Shown: piece after piece, positions 22,911 through 34,118 of the stretch | How the letters are laid out: the number at the start of each line of letters is the position of its first letter | How positions within the stretch are numbered: position 1 is the first letter of the stretch | Origin: Calendula officinalis | Taxonomy: Eukaryota; Streptophyta; Magnoliopsida; Asterales; Asteraceae | DNA length: 64,000 bases | Assembly: GCA_963853835.1 (NCBI GenBank) | Contig: OY970828.1 | Location: 65,464,861-65,528,860 of the forward strand | Direction: 5' to 3' | Translations under genes and position numbers: made by a program | Notes under the pieces: generated by a model | What the model saw: the letters and a program-made list of their open reading frames with translations, nothing else | The model's database searches: none | Told to the model about the DNA's origin: nothing

Positions 22911-23140
22911 ACTTGGTATCAGAGCTATAGTTTAAGTGAATTAGGTTCGATGACCATCCTAGTCTTAGACTGTAGCATTAGGAATGTAAGATTCCTTGAG
23001 ACTTTCTGTTAAGTTTAGGGTTGAACCTAGGGGACCTATGAAAGTTGTTGTGAATATGGGTATTGAGTCTTATGCGACTAATGGTTTGTACATAAGGTAC
23101 TAAATGTTTAATGTCTTTCGTATAGTCTTGATCGAAAGAA

Positions 23141-23884
23141 ATGGTGACCACGCGTAGAAGTGGTAAAGCCCCGGAGGGCCAGGGGGAGGAGATACCTCAT
23201 GTTGAGGTGGTGGTTGAACAAGGAAGTCAACCGTCGATGCATCGGGTTGATGAATCGGAAGTTGGAGCTAATAGGACTCCGGTAGCCATGGCGGATCTCC
23301 AGACTTTTCTTGATCAAATCAAGGGAACGGTGGCCGATGAAGTGCACCGTATTATTGGGGACCGGGAGAGGTCGGGTGGAGACCGTGAATCCGAAGCTAA
23401 ATCGGATGAGAGAACCGGGGGTAGTGGCACCGGTGAAGGGAAGTCCTCCACGGGTGGCCAAAGTGATGCTAGGGCAATGCCCGATGAGAAAGAAGGTTGT
23501 TCGTTTAAATCCTTCATGGCTTGTAAGCCGAATGTGTACAAGGGTAGTTCGGACCCGAAGGTAACTATGAGGTGGATCCGGGAAACCGAGCGGGTTATCG
23601 GCAGTAGCAAGTGTAAGAAGGCCGATATGGTGACGTATGCGTCACAACTTTTGAAAGAAGATGCTATGGTTTGGTGGGATATTGTGTATGAGACCCTCGG
23701 GAGAGAGGTGCTCGAGTTGATGACGTGGGATGAATTCACCACGAGATTGGAAAAGAAGTTTTGTCCCGAAAGGGATTTGGAAAAGATGCATGAGAAGTTC
23801 GTGACCCTTAAGAAGGGTGATATGTCAATCGAGGAGTACTCGAGGGAGTTCACGGGGTTGCTCCCGTTTGTTGCTAAAACCTAA
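23141..23884 (+). CDS. gag: Retrotransposon Gag, array unit C
   Basis: Same length and stop as units A and B, and most similar to B across this part. A private substitution turns RAKPDEK into RAMPDEK. Confidence 0.85.
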   Translation: MVTTRRSGKAPEGQGEEIPHVEVVVEQGSQPSMHRVDESEVGANRTPVAMADLQTFLDQIKGTVADEVHRIIGDRERSGGDRESEAKSDERTGGSGTGEGKSSTGGQSDARAMPDEKEGCSFKSFMACKPNVYKGSSDPKVTMRWIRETERVIGSSKCKKADMVTYASQLLKEDAMVWWDIVYETLGREVLELMTWDEFTTRLEKKFCPERDLEKMHEKFVTLKKGDMSIEEYSREFTGLLPFVAKT

Positions 23885-24691
23885 TCGGATGAGAGGTTGA
23901 GGGTGGTCCGGTATGCTAGTGGGTTACCGTGGGACTACCAATTGGAGGTTAAGAGGGCGGTCACACTTGATGAGGCCATTAGTGCCGCCCGAGGTGTTGA
24001 GGAAGTGAATGAGGCACGAGTTTCCGAGAGGGCCCATGTGGGCGAGAAAAGGAAAGCCGAGAGCGGCTCTAGTTCGTTCAAGAAAGGGAAGTTCACTTCG
24101 AGCTTCTCTAAGCAAGGAAGTGTTGGCTCGTGCAAGAAGTGCGGGAAGAATCATGCCGGTGTGTGCCGAGGAGAGTCGAAGACTTGTTTTAATTGTGGAA
24201 AGCCGGGGCATATGGCCCGAGAATGCAAGTCTAAATCATTGGCCAAGGTTGAATGTTTCTCGTGCCATGAGAAGGGGCACTATAGCAATGTGTGCCCGAA
24301 GAAGGGAACCGAGTCGTTGGTGTCCACGGCTCAAAAGAAAGTGGAGCCGGCGAAGGTGAAGGGGCGATCCTTCCAACTCACTCGGGAGGAGGCGAAGGAG
24401 GCACACGATGTGGTGTCAGGTACTTTATTCATTAACTCCTTGCCAACTCATATTTTTTTGATTCGGGTTCCAATTATTCGTTTGTGTCTTATGAGTTCGG
24501 TTGTAAGTTGAATGTGCCGTCCGAGATGTTAGATGAGGTTTATGAAATAGAGGTAGCCGACGGGAAAACTTCTATGGTTGAAAGTATTTATAGAAATTGT
24601 GAAATAGAAATAGACGGTAGAAAGCTTAAGGTAGATTTATTGCCTATGGGAATAAAAGCGTTTGATGTGGTTATCGGTATGGATTGGTTGG

Positions 24692-26287
24692 GTATGTGAT
24701 GCAAGCATGATGTGGCCATGGATTATTGCATGGATGTGGATGATTGTTGATAAATGCATGGATGTGGAAGCGATACATGCATGGATGTGGAAGGTTGGTG
24801 TGGGTTAGAAAATGGAGATAATTTCATTAAAGTGAGAGTCATGGGAATTTAAAAAAGTTATAATGAGAGTGATGAGATATAAATGTTAAAGTTATAGTTT
24901 TAATTCATGTTTTAAGAAGGCTTTAAAGCCATTAGTCTTTTCTTATTTTGTAACCATAGTTTAAGTAATTGTTGGTGATGTTTCATTTGGCTTATATAAG
25001 CCATTTACAATCATTGTAATAGGGGTTGAATGTTATATGAAAAAGTTGAAGCTTTTGAGAAAATTGTTTTTCTCTCCCAAAATTGTGTTCTTCGTTTGAA
25101 CAAGTTTTGAAGGCCAATCCACGGTATTCTTTGAATCAACGTGTTTTTGGTTAGATTATCCGGTATTCGTAGAATCAACGGGTCAATCTATTCTATCGTC
25201 CTTTTTTGTCCTACATCAGTTGGTATCAGAGCCCAAAATCCTGTTGAGTTTGGTGCAAGTTTGTTTACTAGAAGTGTTATTCAAACTTCTACAAAAAAAA
25301 AAGATCATGTTACGTAAGTTACTTCTTGAAGATGACGAGGAAGTTGATGAGAACACCTACATCTACAACAACAAAGTTTTCTATGACCCAAAAGACGGCG
25401 TTGATAATATTTTATTTTCCAATCCACAAGAAGAGGATGATGAGACGAATTCAATTTATGATTCGGATCCCATCTATGACACCGATGAGGAAGAGAAATT
25501 TATTGAAGAAATTGATGAAGAAACTAATTTCGTGGTTGGAGACGAAATTTTTGAAGCAATTGTGGAAGAATTTAATTTTGTTGGTGATGACAAAAAGAAG
25601 TGGTTTTTGTTGGAAAACAAAAATCATTGCATAATTTCACTACTTTGAGAAGCAAGGATTACAAGATTATAGCATATGTAAACATAAAGATAGATTTATC
25701 ATTTCTTATTGATGATGAACAAGTTGAATTGAGGACAATTCTTTTTGAAGAGAGAGGGAATGATGCAAGCATGATGTGGCCATGGATTATTGCATGGATG
25801 TGGATGATTGTTGATAAATGCATGGATGTGGAAGTGATACATGCATGGATGTGGAAGGTTGGTGTGGGTTAGAAAATGGAGATAATTTCATTAAAGTGAG
25901 AGTCATGGGAAATTAAAAAAGTTATAATGAGAGTGATGAAATATAAATGTTAAAGTTATAGTTTTAATTTATGTTTTAAGAAGGCTTTAAAGCCATTAGT
26001 CTTTTCTTATTTTGTAACCATAGTTTAAGTAATTGTTGGTGATGTTTCATTTGGCTTATATAAGCCATTTACAATCATTGTAATAGGGGTTGAATGTTAT
26101 ATGAAAAAGTTGAAGCTTTTGAGAAAATTGTTTTTCTCTCCCAAAATTGTGTTCTTCGTTTGAACAAGTTTTGAAGGCCAATCCACGATATTCTTTGAAT
26201 CAACGTGTTTTTGGTTAGATTATCCGGTATTCGTAGAATCAACGGGTCAATCTATTCTATCGTCCTTTTTTGTCCTACATCAGTATG
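24692..26287 (+). mobile_element. Nested non-autonomous LTR retrotransposon with GTATG duplication
   Basis: Two 522-bp LTRs (24697-25218 and 25761-26282, TGATGCAAGC to CCTACATCA) bound a 542-bp interior. I see only about five differences between them, so the insertion is recent. A TTGGTATCAGAGC primer site starts at 25220 and a purine tract (GAAGAGAGAGGGAA) ends at 25760. GTATG is duplicated on both sides. No RT or integrase is encoded, so it must move with enzymes from another element. It interrupts pol of unit C. Confidence 0.93.
25307..25648 (+). CDS. Acidic ORF inside the nested element
   Basis: The first ATG after the primer site opens a 113-residue frame rich in D and E (LEDDEEVDEN, NPQEEDDETN, DPIYDTDEEEKFIEEIDEE). 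The DPIYDTDEE stretch resembles the acidic linker between gag and protease of some plant gypsy elements. No known domain is otherwise visible. It may be the remnant of the parent element's gag-pro junction. Confidence 0.45.
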   Translation: MLRKLLLEDDEEVDENTYIYNNKVFYDPKDGVDNILFSNPQEEDDETNSIYDSDPIYDTDEEEKFIEEIDEETNFVVGDEIFEAIVEEFNFVGDDKKKWFLLENKNHCIISLL

Positions 26288-29200
26288 CACCAAGCTAAGA
26301 TTTTGTGTGGAAAGAAGATCGTGTCGATTAAGACACCCGAGAACGAGAAAGTGTATGTGTATGGGGAGAAACGACATCACATGCCTAATGTGATTACCGC
26401 CATTAAGGCGAGGAAAAGTATATCGAAAGGTTGTGCATCGTTTATTGCATATGTATTAGATGGCCGAAAAGAAAATAAGACGATGGATAACGTCAAAATT
26501 ATTCGGGATTTTCCCGAGGTATTTCCCGATGACTTGCCCGGTTTGCCACCGGAGAGACAAGTCGAGTTTAAGATTGATTTGGTTCCGGGGGCGACGCCGA
26601 TTGCTCGTGCTCCGTATCGTTTAGCTCTCACCGAGATGCGGGAATTGATGACTCAATTGCAAGATTTGTTAGATAAGGGTTTTATTCGTCCGAGTTCGTC
26701 ACCATGGGGTGCACCGGTATCATTTGTCAAGAAGAAAGACGGTTCGATGAGAATGTGTATCGACTACCGAGAGTTGAATAAGGTAACTATTAAGAACCGT
26801 TAACCATTTCCGAGAATAGACGACTTATTCGACCAATTCCAAGGTGCTAGTTATTTCTCGAAGATTGACTTGAGGTCGGGTTATCACCAAGTTCGGGTGA
26901 AAGAAGGCGACACCGAGAAGACGGCTTTTTGTACGCGTTATGGTCATTATGAATTTCTAGTGATGCCGTATGGTCTTACAAACGCGCCGGCTATTTTTAT
27001 GGATTTAATGAATCGGGTTTGTAAACCGTTCCTTGAGAAGTTCTTGATAGTGTTCATTGATGATATCTTGATTTATTCGAAAACCGAGGAAGTACACGAG
27101 GATCATTTGAGGCTTGTGTTAGATGTGTTAAAACGGGAGAAGTTGTATGCTAAATTCTCGAAGTGTGAATTTTGGTTGCGGGAAGTGCAATTCTTAGGTC
27201 ACGTGGTGACGTGTGATGGTATTAAGGTTGACCCGTCCAAGATTGAAGCAGTGTCAAATTGGGAGCCTCCGAGAACGCCTACCGAAGTAAGAAGTTTTCT
27301 TGGATTAGCCGGTTATTACCGAAGATTTATACAAGACTTCTCGAGAATCCCGATTCCACTAACAAAGTTAACGAGAAAAAGTGAAAAGTTCGTGTGGGAA
27401 AAGAAGCAAGAAGAGGCGTTTAAATTGTTAAAGGAAAAGTTGTATAACGCGCCGATTCTCACGTTACCTTTGGGTATGGAAGAATTTGTGGTTTATAGTG
27501 ATGCTTCGAATCAAGGGCTCAGATGTGTGTTGATGCAAAGAGGTAAAGTGATCGCGTATGCTTCACGACAATTGAAGAATGCGGAATTGAGGTACACGAC
27601 ACACGACTTGGAGTTGGCGGCGATTATATTTTCTTTGAAGTTGTGGAGACATTATTTGTATGGTACTCGGTGTACGTTGTCCACGGATCATAAAAGTTTA
27701 CAATACGTGTTTACTCAAAAAGATCTTAATATGCGACAAAGAAGATGGATCGAGTTGATCGCCGACTATGATTGTGAGATCGTGTATCATGCGGGAAAGG
27801 CTAATGTAGTAGCCGACGCCTTGAGCCGAAAGGTTTATGAGAACCCGAACCGAGAAATATTAACACGTATAGAAGTCGTCTCGAGTATTATCGAAAGAAT
27901 CAAGAATGCCCAACGAGAGGTTATGGGAAAAGACGAGTTAAGACAAGAACGGTTAGGTAAGAACCAACATTTTCTCGAAAATGCACAAGGGTTGAAGACC
28001 ATAGGCGGTCGTATTTGGGTTCCTAAGTTCGGTGGTATCCGAAAGGAATTGTTGAATGATGTGCACAAATCAAAATATTCGATTCACCCGGGAAGTACAA
28101 AGACGTACCAAGATATGAAGCGGGTTTATTGGTGGCCCGGAATGAAGGCGAGAGTGGCCAACTACATCTCAAAGTGTGCCACGTGTGCACAGGTAAAAGC
28201 CGAGCATCAAGTACCGTATGGGGTAGCTCAATCATTGTTAATACCGGCCGGGAAGTGGGAAGACATAACTATGGATTTCATAGTAGGCTTGCCAAAGACG
28301 AGTAAGGGTCACGACGCCATTTGGGTCATAGTTGACCGGTTGACCAAGAGTGCGTTATTTTTAGCCATTCGGGAAACGTTGCCACTCGAGAAATTGGCTA
28401 AGTTGTATGTTGATGAGGTGGTTCGACTCCACGGGGTTCCGTTATCGATCGTATCCGATAGAGACGCGAGGTTTACCTCGAGATTTTGGCTCTCTTTACA
28501 AGAAGAGTTGGGTACAAAGTTGCGGTTGAGCACGACTTATCATCCGCAAACCGACGGTCAAAGTGAAAGAACTATTCAAACGGTCGAAGACATGTTGAGA
28601 TCGTGTGTGTTGGATTTCGGGGGTAAATGGGATGAACATTTACCGTCAGTCGAGTTTTCGTATAATAATAGTTAACACTCGACTATTAAGATGCCGCCTT
28701 ATGAGGCATTTTATGGAAGGAAGTGTAGAACTCAATCGTGTTGGCTTGAAGCGGGAGAGACAAAGCTCACGGGTCCCGAGATTGTAAAAGTGACAAACGA
28801 AAAGATTGGTGTTATCCAAGCCAACATGAAAGCCGCCCAAGATAGACAACGAAGTTATTCGGTTTTGAAGAAAAGACCATACGACTTGGATGTCGGTGAT
28901 ATGGTAATGTTAAAAGTGTCACCTTGGAAAGGTGTAATGCGATTTGGTAAGAAAGGAAAGTTAAGTCCAAGGTATGTTGGACCGTTTAAAATATTGAAAC
29001 GGGTCGGACTTCAAGCGTTTAAGTTGGAACTTCTACCCGAGCTTCAAGGTGTGCATGGCACCTTTCACGTGAGTTATTTGAAGAAGTTTATCGGGGAAGT
29101 TGAAAATATTATTCCATTGCAAGAGTTGCGGGTTGATGCCCCGAACCGGTTGGTTGAGGAGCCCGAGGCTATATTAGAAACGAAAACGAAGAAGCTTCGA

Positions 29201-29353
29201 AATAAAGAGATCGAGTTGGTGTTGGTCAAGTGGAAACATTCACTTGGGCCGAATTTGACTTGGGAAGTCAATGACGAGATTCGGAAAAGATACCCGGATT
29301 TCGTGAACTATGATGAGATTCCGAGGACGGAATCTTCTTAAGGGGTAGATAGT

Positions 29354-30765
29354 TGTAACGACCCGAAATTTGTAAATAAATAAATTGTATAAAAATATGA
29401 TAAATATGGATAAATCGTTTAAAGAACGTAGAAATTGGTTTCGTGTCATTTGGACACCGTACGAGGAAGTTATGGGCGAAACCGGGTCGAGACAACAACC
29501 GAAAAATGCAGCCCTGCTGCATTAGGGAGTTCACGCCGCGAAGTAATGTTCCCGATCGGGAACTGTCTACAGAGGATTGGGCTTTTGTGCGTGAAGTAGT
29601 TCCCGACTTGTTAGCGATCGCGAAGTAGGCGAAGCGCAAAGTTAGCGACGTGAACTAATGTTCACGCCGTGAACTCCCTTCGACAGCATTTAATACGGGA
29701 TTTTGCTCATTTATTGCATTATCAAAACCCTAGTTTTCTCTCTTGGCGATTTTTGAGCTCAAGAACAGTTGGAGGTCGATTCCTTCTCAAATCTTTGGTA
29801 GATTTCACTCCTAAGGGAAGATTAAAGGCATTCGGTGAAGTCTTGGAAAGTTGACCGAATTGTGAAGCAAGGAAACCGGCGGAGAGATTACGGTTGGAGC
29901 ATTTTATTGCTAAGGTGAGTACGTGTGAACTTTATTGAGTACATAGCCGTGAAAATGCCTTACTTACATATGTCGAGTCTATTTGATAATTATGTGGAAA
30001 TTAGTATGTAGAGTTAGTATTATATTGTTGAATATAGTTAACTAACTTGTTTGGTAATTGACGTGATAGCCAAGGGCTTTGTTTGACATAACCATTGAGT
30101 TATGGTAAGGATGAGACGTTGTGATGACGCGGGGGATCCCCGGTCATGAGGTATGGAATGGGGAGCATTTGGGCGGATCCCCATCGGCCCATTCCATGAT
30201 AGTAGTCTTGCTAACTGGAAGTAGTCCGGCGAGCAAGGCAGGTATAGGTAGATTGGGCGATTCCCTCTTGCCTTTACCTTGAAGCTTATTAATGCGGGGG
30301 ATCCCCGGTTAATAAGTTAATGTGGTTCTAGTTAGTTGGGGACGACCCGATAAGTAGATATGGTTGCTAGGAAAGCAAGGGTTATAGAGTCACGATAGGG
30401 TGACTAGATAGATGGACGAGTTACTTGTATAATTATTTATATGCCTTATGATTATTATTATTATTGGGTCTAAACCCATGTAGCTCACGAGACGTTTTTG
30501 TCTCACGTACTCCTTGTTTGTTTTGCTATGTACTCAGGTTCGGGATCGAAGGTTTAGGTACGCATGGATAGAGATGCGGGGCCTAGAGTAGAAGAACACT
30601 AGAACGGATTTAGACTTAGCTTTGGTTTTGATATATTTTGTAATACCAAACTTATACTCTGATTTTCATACCAAAGGTTTTTGTAAATCCGTATTTTGGG
30701 ATAATTCTCCTTTTTATTAAATGATTATTGGCCAAATGTTTTGTATTAAAATTCAAGGTGTTACA
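29354..30765 (+). repeat. LTR 4 of the array
   Basis: The rightmost 1,412-bp LTR, ending GGTGTTACA directly before the outer CAGAA duplicate. It shares diagnostic bases with LTR 1. Confidence 0.93.
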
Positions 30766-30977
30766 CAGAAGATATCGGATCAACCCCATCAAAAATGCAA
30801 ATCGGGTTTAACATAAAAAATAAATAAATAATCATACAAATCTCATGAAATCATATACTAACATTTTAACTTTTTAATACATCAAATCACTATAATATCA
30901 TTTTTCAGTTGGACAATAACTTCTCTGTTATCTAAAAAGGGGTAATAAGATTAAATGTACCTTCTTGTCATTTTGGT

Positions 30978-31008
30978 GAAGACCTTATCGGTTCGTAATA
31001 AAAAAGCT
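30978..31008 (+). repeat. 31-bp direct repeat, left copy
   Basis: An exact 31-base match to 32159-32189 (core ACCTTATCGGTTCGTAATA). The two copies flank the DEAD-box helicase fragment. Confidence 0.85.
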
Positions 31009-31128
31009 GTATTCTATGTTTTACGACCTTTCAAAAATATATATAAATCTGAAAACTGTATTGAAATAATTAACGAAATTATATCTGCTGCAAATTATTT
31101 AAATCATAACAACTAAGCAACAGCTCAC

Positions 31129-31618
31129 CACTGCAGACTTTACACCAATGCTTGATCCCAATGCTTCAAACTGCTCAGCTATCTGAATTGCAAGTTCCCT
31201 ATACAGACCATGGAAACAATTATTAAAATTACAAAATACAATTTGCAAAGAAAAATTATAAAATAATCCTGTAAATATGAAACCTTGTGGGAGAAAATAC
31301 TAAAGCAAAGAAAGCTTGTGGAGCTTCTAGCAGATTGAAGTATTGGCAGAGCAAAAGCTCCAGTTTTTCCAGAACCAGGTTGTGCTAATCCAATCAAGTC
31401 CTTCCCTAAACATTATTTAAACGATTACAAACAACATCATATTTTCTATTAACTGTAACATGAAGCTAAGATGTATTTATACCTTCAAGTGCATGAGGAA
31501 TTGCATCAGCCTGTATCTTAGAAGGATTTTTCCACCCTAGATTATCACAGGCCTCGATAAGTTGGTCAACTACTCCTAATTCTTTGAATGATTTCGTTTG
31601 CTCTTTGTTTTCTTCCAT
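31129..31618 (-). pseudogene. RH10-like: DEAD-box RNA helicase fragment (RH10/DDX47-like)
   Basis: Three 5' exons of a ribosome-biogenesis DEAD-box helicase remain with their introns. Exon 1 (31618-31483) starts at an ATG and has FKELGVVDQLIEACDNLGW, then the Q-motif region. Exon 2 (31405-31284) has motif I as GLAQPGSGKTGAF, where the family has AQTGSGKT, then loses two bases before EAPQAFFALVFSPT. Exon 3 (31198-31129) gives ELAIQIAEQFEALGS and stops at a donor. The DEAD box and the whole second RecA domain are missing, so it cannot be a helicase. Same strand as the UFD2 fragment on the other side of the array. Confidence 0.85.
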
Positions 31619-32158
31619 TTTCAATCTGCAAACACAACAATTTAATGATTCTAGTAATTTGCAGTCGTCCGTGATTCCGGAACGTAATTGGAGGTAGCTG
31701 GGAAGTTTTTTCAAAAAACAAACTTCCATAAATCATAAAATTGATCCTTTTTACAAAAAATTAAAAAGCAACTAAGATTCGTACCAAAAGTTAGTGCAAA
31801 ATACAATTCGAATTGATTTATAGTTATCAAGCTTTGGAAAACTATGCAAAAAGGAAAACATATTAACAATACATTTAGAGTTTTGCATACGCTAACCGAC
31901 TGGAAGCGGGAGCGATAAAAGTGTGAATCTTCAGTAAAAAAATGTCAACAAATTACGGATGCCAAAAGCCATGATCAGGAACATTTAGAGCAAAATCACA
32001 GCTCCATAGGCTAAAATTACAATTTCATAAGGAGAAATCAATAGAATTAATAAGTCTGATTAAATTTTGAAATTCAGACTTCAATATCAAATCCCGAAAT
32101 CTAAGTTCACAGAAAATTACAAAAAGTAGATTGGGAATACCTGTAAATATCAAATGAC

Positions 32159-32189
32159 GAAGACCTTATCGGTTCGTAATAAAAAAGCT
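32159..32189 (+). repeat. 31-bp direct repeat, right copy
   Basis: Exact copy of 30978-31008, 1,181 bp away. Confidence 0.85.
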
Positions 32190-32251
32190 TCTTTAACATC
32201 TCTGAATTAGGGTTTCCTGGAGATTTCAGGTGGTTATAAGGCCTGTCAAAT

Positions 32252-32328
32252 TGAACGGTGTTGATGTACCGTGATTGTGGCTTAAAACGCATAATACTGG
32301 AACGGTGTTGATGAACGGTGTTGATAGA
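32252..32328 (+). repeat. GAACGGTGTTGAT repeated three times
   Basis: The 13-mer occurs near 32253, 32300 and 32314; the last two are in direct tandem. They lie in sequence upstream of the helicase fragment's start, possibly its captured 5' region. Confidence 0.6.
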
Positions 32329-32560
32329 ATTGTTTAGGAATGACCGGTGGAGTTCTTGATGTAGCGGTAGTGGAAACGTCTGACGAAGGGGGAAAATTAG
32401 GGCACCGGTCATCTAACGATTGAAGATGCCAACTGGATACAACCGTTTCTAGGATATTGGAAATGTTACAGATTACCAATGGCAGAATTACATGTGGCAT
32501 TGTGGACAAATCAGAGAGCTCAAAATTGATAGTTGGCAAAATTAGATCAAATGTAGCCTC

Positions 32561-32997
32561 ATATATAAGTTAAAATTTTCTTTGTTAGTATCCATGCCCG
32601 AGTTAGAGATAGGCCCATAGGTCATATTAATGAACTAGACCTTTATTTTGGGTTAACTAAACAACGAGTTAAAACGGGCCATGAACAAGCATATTGGGTT
32701 GGTATACGCCTTACGCATATGATCATGAACAATGACACATTTATGGTAAAAGTAACAATTATACTTCACTAATTTTTATTGCGCTATATTTTAGAAATCT
32801 TAAACTAACCTAATGCATATACCTAAAGGCTTGTAATCTCGTAATATTAAATATTGTTGTAAGATGTTGTCCATTATCTATATGTCATGTATTCAAGTTC
32901 TATTGTAGATGTAAAAGATGTAGTTTAGATGCCGTTCACAAAAAAAATTAAAAAAGAAGAAAAAAACCTAATGCATACATTCATGCGTCTTAACAAA
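32561..32997. other. Intergenic DNA, no gene seen
   Basis: AT-rich. No Helitron 5' end could be identified here, though it would be expected somewhere to the right of the helicase fragment. Confidence 0.4.
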
Positions 32998-32999
32998 TA

Positions 33000-33329
33000 C
33001 TCCCTCCATCCTTCAATAATAAATTTATAATTCCTGCTTAAATTTTTGTTTCAAACAAAGTTTTAATTTCTTAAACTTGATGAGATTCGATCAATAAAAT
33101 AATATTTTTTTATATTAATCAAGAACATACCACTAACTGTGTTTTTCCTTTCTAAACTAATCTTATACGGAGTTTTATTTAATCAAACTATTATCAAGGA
33201 TCCATCATATTTTTCTCTCTAAATTAACATTATATTTTAATCAAAGATATTATCAATAATTCAAAACTAAGTATCTATTAAAATTTGTGCAGAGTAAAAA
33301 AACGAAATATTATTATGGGACTGAAAGAG
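33000..33329. mobile_element. Stowaway-like MITE (decayed)
   Basis: The left end CTCCCTCCATCC follows TA, and the right end GGGACTGAAAGAG precedes TA. This matches the CTCCCTCCGT-type terminal repeats and TA duplication of Stowaway (Tc1/mariner-related) MITEs. The interior is AT-rich and noncoding. Confidence 0.6.
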
Positions 33330-33331
33330 TA

Positions 33332-34118
33332 TTAGAAAACCCATATAAAAAAACGTACAACAACCTCTTTATTTTTTTCATAAATGAAAAAGAAGTGTTT
33401 AACCTAAACGGCTAACCTGCCACATCCCACATGGAAGATGTTTGACTCGTTTTATACCTGTCTTTTTTCTTTTTATTTAAAATCATATTGACTCTAAATA
33501 TTATCGACCCAATCTGGTTATTTTGCGACCTCACTAGTAGGCTTAATGCTTTTGGTGTTGGTTTTGATGCAAACCTTGGTCTTAAAGACGATAAGAGTAC
33601 TTTTCGTTAAATTATTAAACTTTGTACAATCGTCATTGTTGAATTGCTTCCGTGGTCCAATATACAGTATAAGTTAGTTATTGTGGCAGGCCCTTGTCAA
33701 CTTTCAAGTACAACAGAAAACACAAGAATGGAATTCTAGGATTGACCGATTACTTGAATTAGCATTAGAATTGGACGGAAGGGCATCTACAACCGATTGC
33801 AAATTAGACTATGAGAGATTGACGTTGATGCGAGAGACGTGAAAAGATCTTAGAACTTAAAATATATCATTAAAAAGGGTCAAGCTGACCCAATATATGA
33901 AATTTCGTTTTTTTTTTTTGGAAACGATGAAATTTCGTTTTTAAAGTTTAGAATTCAAGCAATTTTATACCTAGCTCAAAGTGTTTACCCAATAAAATTT
34001 AAATATTTATGTTTATCCAATAAGATTTAAATTCAGGTATCGTATGACACAAACTAACTCCTTTTCTATTACACCATCTTAATATAGTTGTTCATCACTT
34101 TATGCCGAGCTAGACGGC
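33332..34118. other. Intergenic DNA, no gene seen
   Basis: No open frame or terminal repeat is convincing. It may include the 5' part of the transposon that carries the following pseudogene. Confidence 0.4.

Larger units (their letters stand above)
23885..29341 (+). pseudogene. pol: Gypsy Pol, array unit C, split by a nested element
   Basis: The unit keeps the Pol domain order but is broken several times. A base is lost near 24455, just before the protease DSG, shifting frame. A 1,586-bp LTR element sits at 24697-26282 after WLGM. A TAA lies at 26801-26803 in the RT (AAC-CGT-TAA where others have TAC). Another TAA at 28673-28675 falls in the late integrase. The frame is otherwise open (26870-28675, 28691-29341). 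It cannot make a functional polyprotein. Confidence 0.88.
8957..30770 (+). mobile_element. Tandem Ty3/gypsy (Tekay/Del-type) array: LTR-int-LTR-int-LTR-int-LTR
   Basis: Four LTRs of one family begin at 8962, 15231, 21499 and 29354, and three internal regions lie between them. The repeat period is 6,269, 6,268 and about 6,264 bp once the nested element is removed. The direct repeat CAGAA occurs immediately outside the first LTR (8957-8961) and the last (30766-30770) and nowhere between units, so one insertion was later expanded. Each internal region has a tRNA-Met primer site, gag, protease, RT, RNase H, integrase and a chromodomain-like tail. Confidence 0.92.

Noticed and set aside
25220..25306. 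Longer start for the acidic ORF in the nested element
   Set aside because: The upstream start would be a TTG inside the tRNA primer-binding site; the first ATG is at 25307.
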